Below are positions 1 through 12,511 of a stretch of DNA of 64,000 bases, piece after piece. Position 1 is the first letter of the stretch, and each line of letters opens with the position of its first letter. The stretch is from the NCBI GenBank assembly GCA_037974665.1, contig CM075767.1, positions 21,096,840 to 21,160,839 of the forward strand, given 5' to 3'. The notes under the pieces are model-generated. The model was not told the DNA's origin and ran no database searches. It saw only the letters and a list, made by a program, of their open reading frames with translations. This DNA is from Ehretia macrophylla (taxonomy: Eukaryota; Streptophyta; Magnoliopsida; Boraginales; Ehretiaceae). The position numbers and the translations under genes are program-made.

Positions 1-2746
1 CTGTCAAGGAAAACCTTCAAGTTGACTATCCGATCGTAACACATATAATGAGTTTCATGTACTTGTGAGATCCACCATTGAATTGCTAGACAGCCAGTAA
101 AATTCTTTCATACTATCATAGTTAAAAGGAATTATCTGTGTCATAGCATGACAATAATTGGGATGACTACATAATTAAAAGAAATATAGTAAAGATATAT
201 GTCGTACAATGTAGACCAAAGAGGTAGAGTTGGCACAAAAGAAACAAAGCATGGCAAAGGTGGCACCATGGCCCCGAAAAAGAGATTAGAACAAATTTTC
301 ACAAATTGAGGTTTTCTATAGGCCATTGAGAGCGTGGTCGGTGGATATGCAAATCTTGGTAGGCCGCGTGTCGATTGTGCATGGTGATATTATTGAGATT
401 CCACGCTTGTGTTGACCAAAAAAAAAAAATTCGACTGAGTTTTAGTCATTTGTTACGAAATTATCAAAATGACTATTGAATCCCATGTTCGATTAAACTT
501 TATACTACAAGTCTAAACTAGTCCAATGATAAATAACTTCTTTCTATAAAATAGATCTTCTATATTGAAAAAGTTGCATCAAAGTCAAAAGAAAATCAAT
601 AGAATTTCATCTTTTTATTAATTTCCTAACACTAATCCATTTTTTACAACTTGGTCATGCTGCTAAAATGATACAAAATATATGAGAATAATGTTCCTCG
701 ACTACTGAACTACGTTTTTCATTGTACTATAATTATTTATATATGTCGCGAAACAAAAAATTATTAATCATATATGTATGTTGTAGATATTATTATTTAG
801 ATGTATAAATATTAATATTCTTTTATTGAATTTCTCTTTTCACTAATTCTAAAAACTTTTAAAAAATCGCAAAATTTTACCAAACAAAATTCATGAGAAG
901 AAAATTGCGACTATAAGAGAGAGAAAAATTTAAGTATGATGTAATTTCTTAATTTCTTGTATGTTGCGTCTATAACAAAGGTGAATAGTTTATTGAATTG
1001 AAGAGTCTCTTTCCCATAAAGACCATATGTTTTATTGTTTGTAAAAGCATGAAGAACATTAACAATAAAGTGATTTTATCAAAGTGTTTCCCAAATAGAC
1101 ACAAGATGAAGAACATTAACAATAAAATGATTTTATCGAAGTGTATCCCAAATAGACACTAAATAGATTAATTTACATATTGCTTTCTTTCATACTAAAA
1201 CTTAATAGGGTCATCATAAAATATTTAAAAATATTACCTTTTCCATTTAAAGAAAATATAAAATAAAAATTGATGGAGTTCCTAAAACTAACTATAGAGT
1301 GCAATAAAGCTATCCTTTTGCGTTGTCCGTTAAAACTTTTTATAATTAATCAAGAATTGAATGAAATAATTAAATAATAATTTATAAATTTTCAATTTGA
1401 AATACAACTTAATTTCACCGTTCTTTAAAAAAATAAAATTCTAATCCTCCTCTTAATCTAAGTTGACCTAATTTGTGTTAAATTAATGAAGCAAGTTGTC
1501 GAAGATCGCGGCAAATCTTTCCTGTCAGATGGTCTCTGTCCAAATAGCCTAATGATCCACCGGCCTTGCACGTTTTCTGACTTGATATTCATTGTTTATT
1601 AACCAAAAAAAGACCAGTGCAACTTTTGTTATTCAAACAAGTCAATGCTTCAGAATTAGTGGGCAAATCATTGCTTCCAATTTTTTTTTAACTACCTTAT
1701 CATGTTATAAGCATCCATCATCATCCATTTTCAAACATGCTTAGCTAAAGATAGAGCCCCGGATGCTTCCAAATAAGAAAAAGAAAACAAACACTAGTTA
1801 CAATGAAAAAAAAAATTAGTTGGAGTAAGAAAGTGGATGAAGATTCTCATCATTTATCATTTTTTAATGTGAATTTCACATTATATTGATGATACAAAAT
1901 AAAATTGTAGCAACTAGCATTAGATTAATATTCTGAGAAAGATAAAAAGCTTAATCCTATACATCTTAATCTCTGCCAATTCATAATGAATTTTTTTTCA
2001 AACCTATCGATGAAAAAATATCTAGAAAAATATGGCGAGGCCACTTCACGAAATAAAGATATTAATTTAGTTTTTAGAAAATGTGATAATCATGTTTAGT
2101 ATTTCTACCATTAATGCAATTGCAATTACTAAATGGTCTCGAAAATTACATTAATTTGTATTGCAAAATCATTTCAGGATCCGAAAATGATTTCTAGTTG
2201 GAAGTATAAAAGGTTGAATAACTTTTGCATTTCATACTGTTAATGTATATGGCCTTCTATTTAATGCATTGTATTATGGCATTTAGGCTTAATGATCAGT
2301 AATTACCGTATCAAATTAGTTTCCGTTGTATAAATATTTTTGGTCAACAAGTTTGAAATCTATATATAAGCTCTCCTATTGTAAATGTTAATACACTTCG
2401 ATATACAGAATTAAATTCTCTTTCCATCTCACCTCCTCTTTAACATTCAAGTTGTACATGAATATAAAATTCAAAAAGAAAATATTGTGTGGTCTACCTA
2501 AGCTCTTAAATGCATTTTAATTTGCAGATCATATATCGCTTATTGTTTTCTACGCAAAGCTATATGTATAGTTGGCTATGTGATATTACTGTATTATGGG
2601 ATAAAAACTTGTCCATTCAATTACTCAGTGATCATAGTACTGCTGATGATGTATAATTGGTCCGAAGGGCACGCATTAATGTAGGTTTTATCATCATATC
2701 AAAAATATCTAGCTAGCCTCCAATGGGCATTGTCTCGAAGGTGAAC
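1..2746. other. AT-rich intergenic DNA, no gene recognised
   Basis: The stretch is AT-rich, with many A/T runs and no open reading frame that looks like a protein family. The only structure I can support is a 57-bp tandem duplication at 1049-1162, listed separately. Confidence 0.6.
1049..1162. repeat. 57-bp tandem duplication
   Basis: Two head-to-tail copies (1049-1105 and 1106-1162) begin with ATGAAGAACATTAACAATAA and differ at only a few positions. This is a simple local duplication with no coding meaning visible. Confidence 0.85.
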
Positions 2747-2754
2747 CTTAACAT

Positions 2755-3023
2755 CAGGGGCAGCAACAAGAGGGGTTGACGAGAGCCCGGCTTTCCCAAA
2801 ATTTTTAAATTTTTAAAAATATTTATGTAGTATCATTAAAAGAATTATCAGCATCCTCTTATTTAAAAAAAAAAAAAATTTATGTAGTGTCATTAAAAAA
2901 ATATTTTAACTCCTCTAATATTGGATTCCTAACTCCACCTCTACTTAAAAAAAAAAAAATTATATAGTGTCATTAAAAAAATATTTTAACTCCTTCAATA
3001 TTAGATTCCTAATTCCGCCTCTG
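2755..3023. mobile_element. hAT-type MITE, copy 1
   Basis: A 269-bp element starts CAGGGGCAG and ends CCGCCTCTG, which are imperfect terminal inverted repeats. It is flanked by a perfect 8-bp direct repeat, CTTAACAT, at 2747-2754 and 3024-3031. An 8-bp TSD with CAG...CTG ends is typical of the hAT superfamily. The interior is AT-rich and contains tandem units of about 84 bp sharing a TAGTGTCATTAAAAAAATAT core. It has no coding capacity. Other copies are at 8314-8805, 22324-22888, 27515-27719 and, truncated, 23166-23312. Confidence 0.8.
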
Positions 3024-3204
3024 CTTAACATACAAGTAATCTGTTACCACATGGCTGATAAAAGTTGAAATTGTACAAGTATCCATGTTGTTCCACTAGG
3101 TTCTTACTAAGTAGCTCTGCTCTTTATTTTGAACTGAACATATTATAAAATTAATTGCTTAATTAATAAAATTTTCCACTCAAGCATACATAGACATAAA
3201 TTAC

Positions 3205-4935
3205 CACTCTTGATTAAGGGGAAAAGCTATTTTGCTCCCTCAACTTTGTGTAAAAGGCTGTTTTGGTCCCTCACGTATGGAAAATGTCCACTTTAGTCCT
3301 TCATTTTAACTACCGTTAGTTTCATATTAATGGTCAAACCTTTGACTATGTTAAAAGATAAAATTGTCCTTGTACATTTTGGGCATGAAAGAGAGAAAAA
3401 AAAAGAAAAAAGAAAAAAGAAAGATAGCGAAACAGTTGTTGTCACTCTTGATTAAGGGGAAAAGCCATTTTGCTTCCTCAACTTTGTGTAAAAGGCCATT
3501 TTGGTCCCTCACGTATGGAAAATGTCCACTTTAGTCCTTTATTTTAACTACTGTTTGTCTCATATTAATGGTGACTGTGTAAAAAGATAAAATTGTCCTT
3601 GTACATTTTGGGCATGAAAGAGAGAAAAAAAAAAGAAAAAAAAAGAAAAAGAAAGATAGTGAAACAGTTGTTGCCACTCTTGATTAAGGGGAAAAGCTAT
3701 TTTGCTCCCTCAACTTTGTGTAAAAGGCCATTTTGGTCCCTCACGTATGGAAAATGTCCACTTTAGTCCTTTATTTTAACTACTGTTTGTCTCATATTAA
3801 TGGTCAAACCTTTGACCGTGTTAAAAGACAAAATTGTCCTTGTACATTTTGGGCATGAAAGAGAGAAAAGAAAAAAAGATTAAAGAAAAAGAAAGATAGT
3901 GAAACAGTTTTTGGGTTTAGCCGTTGAAACCCAACAGCTATTTTGGCATGACTGGATACTCTTAATCTCATTTTTTTCATATCTTTTTCCTTCAATTCTG
4001 CTTGTTGCATCAACCAAAAAAACACATTTATTGGAGGCAAAAAGTCACAAAAATATATTCCAAGAAATTTGCTCAAAATATCTAAAACATCATCATCATC
4101 GTCAATTGTTCGAGAAGATGTAGACGACAATATGGTCTATTGCCTTTATAGTTTCGGCATTAGTGAAAGCCAATGATTACGATACCTATTTTACTATTTA
4201 GGAAAAAAAAACTTGTGCTAGTCATCTACTTTAACTTGTACATTTATATTTCAACAGAACAAATAATCTTTTAGTTTTATAAATATATTTATTTAATAAC
4301 AATTTCATCTATTTTAGAATTAAAATTTTATCACAATATACGTCATCACTTTGCAACACTTAATGAAATTTTAAGTTAGAGTAAAGACAATCCAACAATT
4401 CCAACTATCCTAAACAGTTGTCACAAAAATTGCCATTATTGACAGCTACTAAACTTCCTCTGATGGCTTCATCAATATCGACTGAACATGATGGACTTGA
4501 TAGTCCATGACTATTACTAATAAGCACGATAGAGTTGTTCCACGAACATGCGTGAAAAAATGTTATCCATTAATGATTATTATCCTTTTTTACTAGTAAC
4601 TTTTTTTACAAGTAATTTTTTTTACGAGTAACCTTGACGAGTTATTAGCCTAACCTTTTTCACGCCTACACAATCTCTCATAGCTAAGTTAATGAAGCCA
4701 TTAGTATCTTCTAAAATGATTAAAAAAATACTTTAAAATATCAACAAAAAAAAATCTCCCACAAATACATCACACTTTCTTGCTCTTTTTTGCTAAAAGA
4801 CGAATCTACCCTTATCACAATTAATTTTTACGGGGAGCATTTAACAGAAGGACTAAAGTGGACATTTACCATACGTGAGGGACCAAAATAGCCTTTAAGG
4901 CAAAGTTGAGGAAGCAAAATGTATTTTCCCCCTAA
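3205..4935. mobile_element. Foldback element with triplicated left arm
   Basis: A unit of about 235 bp beginning CACTCTTGATTAAGGGGAAA is repeated three times head to tail (3205, 3443 and 3675, ending near 3906). The first 100 bp or so of the unit recurs in inverted orientation at about 4843-4935. The arms share the stretches reading as CCCTCAACTTTG, GGTCCCTCACGTATGG and GTCCACTTTAGTCCTT. The centre (3907-4842) is AT-rich and encodes nothing I recognise. Long inverted arms with a tandemly amplified end suggest a non-autonomous foldback or MULE-like transposon. I could not find a convincing TSD, so the outer limits are approximate. Confidence 0.6.
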
Positions 4936-6113
4936 ATTTATACAACACTTTTACTCTTTCATCCTTGTTTGTATAGAAAGATTTTATATATTGAATGTTG
5001 ACTATATTTTGTATATAATAAAAGTTTTATTATGTATGTAAAAGAGTTAAATTGTTGTATTGAATTCAAATTGAAACTCTAAAACTATGAGATATCAGTC
5101 AATTAATCCAACCAATTGTTATTAGTTATGCTTCATTGTTTAACAAATTCTCCCCCACTTTGTATGAGTTATTATTGCGCATAAAAAACTTCTTTAAAAA
5201 ATTAAAAGAACTTTCTAGTTCATCTTTCACATTAGTGATTTGCGGTCCCCCACTCGGTGCTCGATTCTGCGACATCACAAGTACCTAATCATCAGTTTTG
5301 TACTTCTCACAAACCAATGGCTTCTTTTGTGGAATTTCATATTCACATCTCGGATACCTATATATATATCATACTAACACTATTACAGCTAAAAAAAGTA
5401 TTTGTTTTTCTTTTTTCTTGTGGACTAGAGTAATTTCTATATATTAAAACAAAGACAGTTAGCAGTTTTAATACAATTAACCCTAATTTTCTGCTTGCAC
5501 TACTTTAATTTACTGTTTGACTGCTACAAGGAAGCCTTTTGCCAGCATTTAATAGTCTTTTAAAGGGTAGAAAAGTCAAGTCTCAAGACACGTTTTTAAA
5601 ACGATAACAATTAAAAATTTAATGATAGCTAATAGTAGGAGCAGCATAAATGAGGATTAAATGACATACAGCAGTATCAAAATAGTTGTCGTCCAATTAC
5701 GACAATTGGGACAAACGTTTTGAATTTTCAAATTTTAGCTAACCAATTAGGACAAGCTTCAGATTCATATCAGCCGCAAGATTAGTAGTATTCTAGTTGA
5801 AAACTTGAACCCTAGCAACCCTGAAAGGGTAAACGCAGTCGACATTTTTGAGCCGCAAGTTTGGCTATCAGTCCACAAGAACCAATAGATTTACGCAATG
5901 TCCTTTAAAGGAAACAAACAAAGTCAAGAGAGAATCAAAGAATTGGCCAATAATGGTAACATAATACAATTGATTAATTAAGTTTAAATAGCAATCTAAT
6001 GGATCTATGATAAGTTATTAAAATTGACAATAATGAAAGAATGAAAGTTGTTAACTAAAGTCCAATTCTACTTAGTGGAAACAGTTTTATCATACCATCT
6101 CTAGTTTTCTGTG
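4936..6113. other. Intergenic DNA, nothing recognised
   Basis: AT-rich sequence without a credible open reading frame, RNA gene or repeat structure that I can support. Confidence 0.55.
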
Positions 6114-6125
6114 ATTAGAAATAAC

Positions 6126-6930
6126 GTACATTGGTGTCGGCAAAGATATTTGTAGTGTTGCTACTTGCAGACAAGGCGGTGGGAAGCAAGCACCTCACCA
6201 AAAATTCTCTCTAGGCCGCCGCCTTGCCTTTCCTTTCCTTTGTTTCCTCCATCTTTGCCATCCTTCATCCTTCCTTTGCTTCCACCATGTTCGGCTTTGC
6301 TCTTTTTTCTTTTTTGTATTATACTTTTAGTTGTTAGTTTGGATTTGTTATTTTTGTGTTGGTGTGAATTTTTACTTTTTTTCTCTGCTCGTTACCGTTT
6401 GGAGTTCTAGAAGATTTGTGTTTTCCGGTGTTTATCATTTCTTCTCCTGATGGTAGTTGCAGATTCTCACATATTTGAGCCTCTTTTTATTGATGTCCAG
6501 GACTTTGGTTTGGTAATAAGTGATGTATGACCCACTTTGCTCGTTTGCTCTTTTTTTCAGGTATGGCGTGTTGTCCCATCTTTAGTATGTTTAGTTCAGA
6601 CTCCGTCGCTCAACCAGATTCAGATTCTACTCAGGGTTCCATGAATTGTGCTCGGAGTGTTTCGTCTACTCTTCACAATATGTCGTGTCTATTTTTCTTA
6701 TTTGGCCACTCCTGGCTCTTGTCTACACGAGTCACCCGTGTGGCAATTAGAGTTGCTTTAGTAATTAGGATAGGTTTCCTCTCCCATGGTTGGTATTTTA
6801 ACCCCCCTCTAGCATGTTTTTTGCTAGCTTTGCATGTGCAATCAGTTACTTTGGTTTCTGATTTTGGTTGAACCTTTTGTACTGTTTGATAGTTGTAATA
6901 AATCCATCTTTCGATAATAAAAAAAAAGTA
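6126..6930 (+). mobile_element. A-tailed retroposon with 12-bp TSD
   Basis: The 805-bp insert is bracketed by ATTAGAAATAAC at 6114-6125 and 6931-6942. Its right end carries an oligo-A tract (from about 6919) preceded by an AATAAA-type signal, so it was inserted by target-primed reverse transcription from a plus-sense RNA. Internally it has CT-rich and G/T-rich blocks that resemble a UTR rather than a coding region; the open frames at 6165-6410 and 6527-6871 match no family I know. It could be a 5'-truncated LINE 3' end or a processed cDNA of an unknown transcript. Confidence 0.65.
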
Positions 6931-6942
6931 ATTAGAAATAAC

Positions 6943-8305
6943 AACTCGGAATCAATTTTACCATATTTGACTATTTTGAAAAATCACTAGGAGAATAATT
7001 CATTTTGAAACACCACATGGAGAATAGTTCATTAGTTGGTATGATTTTAAAGACGAATAAAAGGTTTATTCAGGAAAGATTCTTTAGGAATCTTTCTATC
7101 TAATATTCAAACTTGAAGGTGTGAATCAGTTTGTGCTTCATGTCACAACAATTCATATCAAATACATGTTAGCGAATTTATTATTAGGATTTAAAAGGAA
7201 ACAAATTTTAGCATACCAACCACAAGAGTTAGTTTAGTGAGAAAGGGTTTAGGGATTACAGAGAAAGTTTACATACGTCTTGGTTTCAAGAGACTATTTA
7301 TATTTGGACTACCAGTTTGGTAGAGCTTATGCTTAATTAACTAGAATTATCATGTGTCTCGAGATTTAAAATTTTAGTGTAATTTTAAGAGACTTCTTAA
7401 AAGTTTTTTGTGTCATTAAAGAAAGAGAGAAAAAAAAAAATTAGCATCCCCGGCGACCATAGATCATGCGAAATGTAAGGTAAAGGTAATAGAATCCTCT
7501 TACTCAAAATGTCAAATATTAGCTAGCTAGCTAATCTTACACAATGAATAGGACATAGAAAGAAAATGCACTCAAATCTTTCATTCATATTTTAAGGAAA
7601 ACTTGATAAAATCCAATCACAAACAAATTTTACATGTTACATATTTAAGTCCATAGGTACAACTTGGAAAAGGTAGCAACAATGTAGTATATGATTTACA
7701 CACAATAGTGTGAAAAGAACACACTATCGTCGTAATATTGTAATATTATAAACGAGATTTAACGATTATAAACTATTTATATCATTTTTTTATAATTGTA
7801 TTAATAATTGATACTAATTAAATCTTACTTTTAATAGAAGCTACTTCGGGTGGGCGTGCTTGGTAGGGGCATGCATCACTTTGGACGTGTTTTTCCAGCA
7901 GATGCATGAGTCGGAACATAATAGCTAGGCATGTTGTGAGAGGAGAATAAACAAAATATGTTGCATAATCCAAGTAAAAGCCAGCATCTCACTAATCAAA
8001 ATCATCATCATGACTAGTAGTAGCTAATAAAACGACTAGTCGATCTACTGAATCAACTTTTGCCCACCCATCACGATCAAAGATCGTCAGTGGTGCTTTT
8101 TCTTCAACGGGAGGCCAGTCTCATAAGATAGGATACTTGGCTCCATTGATGTTTTCCCTCCTTCATCCCTTCATTCCAATCCATCCAGACATATATGACA
8201 ACCCATACTAATTTCTCCGATCATAATGTGATTTGTAAATCCGTACTTAATTGATGTCACCACACATGGCCTATTCATCTTGGTTATGTAATCTCCCAAT
8301 TTCCA
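6943..8305. other. Intergenic DNA, nothing recognised
   Basis: AT-rich distal upstream region of the RING-H2 gene. No gene, RNA or repeat can be supported here. Confidence 0.5.
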
Positions 8306-8313
8306 GGCCCCTC

Positions 8314-8805
8314 TAGGGGCGGAGTCAGAAATCTAACATTAGGTGACCAAATTTTGTTTTTATATAGTATTTTTTGGGTTAGTGAAAAAAAGATTCTATT
8401 TTTACAGTTTTATTAAAGAAAATTTAGTTATAATTTCATGTTACGGTACTTTTAAAAATTTGGTAAGCAAAATAATCGTTCCGAGCATATTTTTGAATAT
8501 CAACTGATTTATATTTTAGATGCATCATAAGAAATATTATATTAATAATTTTAAATTGTATATTTAACTATTTGTTCTTGTTTATGATATAAATTAAACA
8601 ATCATGTATTAAATAAATATTGAACGATCTGGATTGATGCAACATATAAACTTGAACTTATACCATTCAATATAATGTTATTTGTGACTAACCACCAAAT
8701 TAACTCTATATTTTTAAAATTTTCTATAATTTTTTGGATATTTATTAGAGGGCCAAATTTTATTTTTTTTAAAAATTCTATTTTTTTTTTTTTCCTCCGC
8801 CCTTG
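8314..8805. mobile_element. hAT-type MITE, copy 2, upstream of RING-H2 gene
   Basis: The element begins TAGGGGCGGAG and ends CCGCCCTTG, each one C-to-T change from the CAGGGGCGG / CCGCCCCTG termini of the family. Its flanks, GGCCCCTC (8306-8313) and GGCCCTCT (8806-8813), look like a decayed 8-bp TSD. Its interior is clearly homologous to copy 3 at 22324-22888, sharing stretches such as TATAGTATTTTTT and ACAGTTTTATTAAA. Its right end lies 110 bp before the TATA box of the RING-H2 gene, so it forms part of that gene's upstream region. Confidence 0.7.
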
Positions 8806-8846
8806 GGCCCTCTCATAATTCACACATTAGAAAACACACACTAAGA

Positions 8847-8922
8847 CACACGTGCACAAAAGCGTGACTCCCTGTCACACTCTACTTCTCCCACGTAACC
8901 CCCATCCCCCCTTGTATAAATA
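8847..8922 (+). promoter_or_regulatory. Core promoter of RING-H2 gene: G-box/ABRE and TATA box
   Basis: A CACGTG G-box (8849-8854, in context ACACGTGC, an ABRE-type core) and a second ACGT core near 8893 precede a TATAAATA box at 8915-8922. A TATA box here would place transcription start near 8950 and give a 5' leader of about 120 nt before the ATG at 9074. ACGT-type elements bind bZIP and bHLH factors. Arabidopsis RHA2 proteins act in ABA signalling, so the motif fits, but regulation is inferred only. Confidence 0.55.
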
Positions 8923-9073
8923 CCCTTCAAGTCTTCTAATATCTGCACATACGCGCACACACACACAAAAGCGCACAAATAACATTTTTTTTTTCTTTTT
9001 GTCTGAACACAAGTAACATAATATTTCACTTTTTTCGCGTGATTTTTAAAACTTTTTGGAACAATCCGAAAAT

Positions 9074-9592
9074 ATGGGGTTACAGGACCAGCTCACCGAC
9101 GTGTCAACGGAGTCAATCCCAATATTAGTTGTGGTAATCATCGCCAACTGCGTATGTTATCTCCGTTCCCTTCTTTTCGCTATCTTGCACAGCATAGGGA
9201 TATTGTCTCCCCGGCTAATCTACCCACATCGAATCGACGACTCTTTGTACGACATCGTTGGGTCCGGTCTAGCCGGTGTTGTTTTGTTAGCTGAACAACT
9301 CAATCTGAACCGGGCTTTTTCTTACAAAGTTGAAGATAAAGAGGGTAACAATATCGATTGCGACTCGGCCGGTTCAGATTGTGTGGTGTGCTTGAACCGG
9401 CTAGGTGACGGCGACCGCGTGCGCAAGTTAGCATGCCGCCATGTGTTTCACAAAGATTGCTTTGATGGGTGGCTTGACCATCTCAACTTTAACTGCCCAC
9501 TTTGCAGATCACCCTTGATCTGCGGCGAGCGCGTGGAGCAGACGCGCCGGCGCATGAGTGAAGATGTTCTCACCTGGTTCTCTTTGCGGTGA
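9074..9592 (+). CDS. RHA2-like RING-H2 finger protein (probable E3 ubiquitin ligase)
   Basis: This is a 172-residue, single-exon gene. The start at 9074 is chosen because the MGLQDQL...STESIP N-terminus matches the beginning of Arabidopsis RHA2A/RHA2B; the frame is open a few codons further upstream but lacks another ATG. Residues about 15-43 form a hydrophobic, probably membrane-associated segment. The C-terminal RING-H2 domain has all eight ligands: C103, C106, C121, H123, H126, C129, C141 and C144 (C-x2-C-x14-C-x-H-x2-H-x2-C-x11-C-x2-C), with the P142 that usually follows. RHA2-type proteins are small E3 ligases; RHA2A and RHA2B are positive regulators of ABA responses. That function is family knowledge, not visible here. 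The gene is intact and is preceded by a TATA box at 8915. Confidence 0.9.
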   Translation: MGLQDQLTDVSTESIPILVVVIIANCVCYLRSLLFAILHSIGILSPRLIYPHRIDDSLYDIVGSGLAGVVLLAEQLNLNRAFSYKVEDKEGNNIDCDSAGSDCVVCLNRLGDGDRVRKLACRHVFHKDCFDGWLDHLNFNCPLCRSPLICGERVEQTRRRMSEDVLTWFSLR

Positions 9593-12459
9593 ACATTCAT
9601 GGTCTGTGATGAGGATGCAGAAATGTTGACGTGTTTGATGACGATGAGTTTAGCATATACGATGAGGCTTTTTTCTTGCTGTAATTTTTGTAGATTTTTT
9701 TTTTTTTTTTTCGGTAGGAGATGTTTGGTGACACTTTTGACCTTTTGACTTTTTCTTGGGGAAATCTTTTCCTATGTTTTCTGAAGGGCTCCATGAAGGG
9801 TTCTTTCATAACTATTGCTGTAAAAAATCTTTTTCACTTTCTTAGTGCTAAATAATCCTTTTGTATTTCCCTTTTAATTAAGTAGAGAAAAAAAGTTAAT
9901 AAAAAAGACTTAATTGACTATGCTTCGCTTACATTATTACACATTTATTGGCGTATATACTTTTCTTTGTCTTTTTAAAAAAAAAAAAAATTATTTGTTG
10001 AGCCAGCGAATAATAGGATTGGGAGATTGAGACTTGAATCCGCAGCCTTTTTATTGAGACCCGATGGTTCTTATCCACCGCCTCATGAGAGATTTCTTCG
10101 TCCTTAGCATCTCCCCTCTCATACTTCCATCTCCACCCAGTTTTGAGGCTCCGGCTTTTTCGGATTTGGCTTTTGACTTTTGGTTTTTGGTTTTTTTGTC
10201 TTCCCTGTTCCATCGATCCCAACAGTTACAGTTTTGTTCTTCTTTTTTTTTTTTTTTCAGTTGTGGGAGTATTTAGGAATGACAACAGTTCAAATATTTG
10301 TTAAAATTTATAAAATTAAATTCGAACTCGTTTAAATTATATTTTATTAAACCCGTAATAGAAACTCATCAAGTTTAGATTTTATTTACCAAATTTGAAC
10401 TTATTAAATATTTAAAAACCCGCGAATACTCGAACCTGTTAATGAAAAAATAATAATAATCTTTTAAAAGAAAAACTTAAAAGATTTTTATAAGAAATGA
10501 AAAAAAGTTCTAAAATAATGACAAATTACAATGAATTAAAAAAAATAAATTAAATTTCTTGTTTATAAACAAACTTAAATTTAATAGAAATATTCAATAA
10601 AATTTTTATGTTGAAAAATTTTCATCCTTCTATAATAATATGAAATAATCTAAAGAAAAAAAAATATAAAGTATTTGTCATAATTGTAAATTATCATTCT
10701 CGTTTGAATTATTCAGCAATTGAGCGGTTGTATTATTTGAATTAAATAAAAGAATAAATAAATATAAACTATGAGAGTTAACAATTAATAATAAGAGTTG
10801 GATTATAACCCACAACTATTATTATTGAACTAATATTAAAAAATTATTATTTTTTAAATAATATATTATTTGTATATGTATGTAAATATATAAATGTTAT
10901 TATTAATTTATTTTTATTAAATTACTAATTAAGCTCTCGGGTTTCGAATTTTTTTAAATTGCTATTACTAAACTCTATTGAATTATTTGTTAGTAACTAT
11001 TTATAAAAATTAAACCCTAACAAATATTCCATCAATTTTGTAAATGGTTTATAATCAAGTCAAATACTTGTTAAATTCGAATTTAAATCCTACCATTGTT
11101 ATCCCAGCTCCGATAGTTATGACTTGTGATTGGTGATAGTGTGCCTTTTCAGTATATTAATATCTTGTTCATATAATTTTGTTACTATTACATAACTGAT
11201 TTTTAATACTATTCTGGTTGCTAACTTGAATAATTAACACGTAGGGGAAAGAATACTAAAAAAAATTACATTTATACGTATTTTGGTGAGCTGTAAGGAC
11301 TTAATTAATATGAACCAGCTGCAAAAGGTTGTGTCAAAATCACCAGCTGCAAAACTAGTGGCTGAAGTAGCAATAACAAAATCTTGTCGAGCATATTCAT
11401 TGGACAAGTTGGTTGATCTTTTGTCAAAATCACCAGCTGCAAACTAGTTGTTAAAAGAGCCATTTTAATGAGACTGTTGAAGGCAGCCTTACAGTAAATG
11501 TTTAGGAATGTTAATTTTCATGATTGTGACATATTAGTATACTAGGCCACCTGTATTGGACCAGAACAAAGGTGGCCCATCTATTTTTTTGTATTGGACC
11601 AGAACAAAGATGGCCCATCCATTTTTTTCTTGCTTTATTCTGTATGTTGTTTGTATATTATGGCCAGAAGATTGATAATTCTGACTAGCATTTTAGGGAT
11701 GAATTTATAATATTTTATTAATTGCTGGACTAATCAATAATTTCGGAGACTAAAACTAGCGATATTATAGGAGCTAAATGATTTTAACAAAAAATATCAA
11801 AATATTTTAAAACATTTCGTTCGATGAAACTGTAACTCTCACGACTTTATACTTGAATCTACCCCGGAGCATTCTATTACTTTGTTGATCACTTTTGCCA
11901 TGGCTATGAGTCAATTTCACTTTCATTCCATTGAGTGACATCGAAATTTATAAGTAATGAAGGCACCACAATATTCAGTCACCTTAGTAAATTTGAAGTA
12001 ATCTATAGTTGATCTGAAATATTTGTATAACCTCTATTATGTACCAAGGACTTGTATAGCCATTTGTCAATGGAAACTTACATGTACCAATATCCAAAAC
12101 CAAAGTACAAATATAAAAGTAAACAACCCGATAAGGGACCAGATGCAGTGTTTGGGTTTAGGTTTTTTCAGATCGATGTTACTCTTACAGCACATAGGCC
12201 AACTCAACAAGAGAGCACTGTAACTGGGCCACCCTTTTTCTATCTTTTTTCTTCTATTTTTTTTCATATTTTTTTGATAATCTGTTTTCTTTTTTTCTTT
12301 CTAATAGTATTTGTAGACATTAGTATTCTAATTTTTCAGTACTTTGGCATTTTTTTTTTCTATGACTCATTCATGATGTACTTCAATAATTATATATGGA
12401 GTAAATTAAATTGACCACTTCTTCACTCCCCTCGTTTATTTTGTTATTATTATTAATAT

Positions 12460-12511
<52 letters not shown>

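Noticed and set aside
3804..4130. Open frames on both strands within the foldback element
   Set aside because: They consist of low-complexity and repeat-derived text and overlap each other on opposite strands.
9056..9073. Six extra N-terminal codons of the RING-H2 frame
   Set aside because: The upstream codon is TTG, not ATG. The ATG at 9074 gives the conserved MGLQ start of RHA2 proteins.
9985..10090. Possible SINE or tRNA-like B-box on the minus strand (GGATTCAAGTCTC)
   Set aside because: Only one box-like word is present, with no convincing A-box, tail or TSD.
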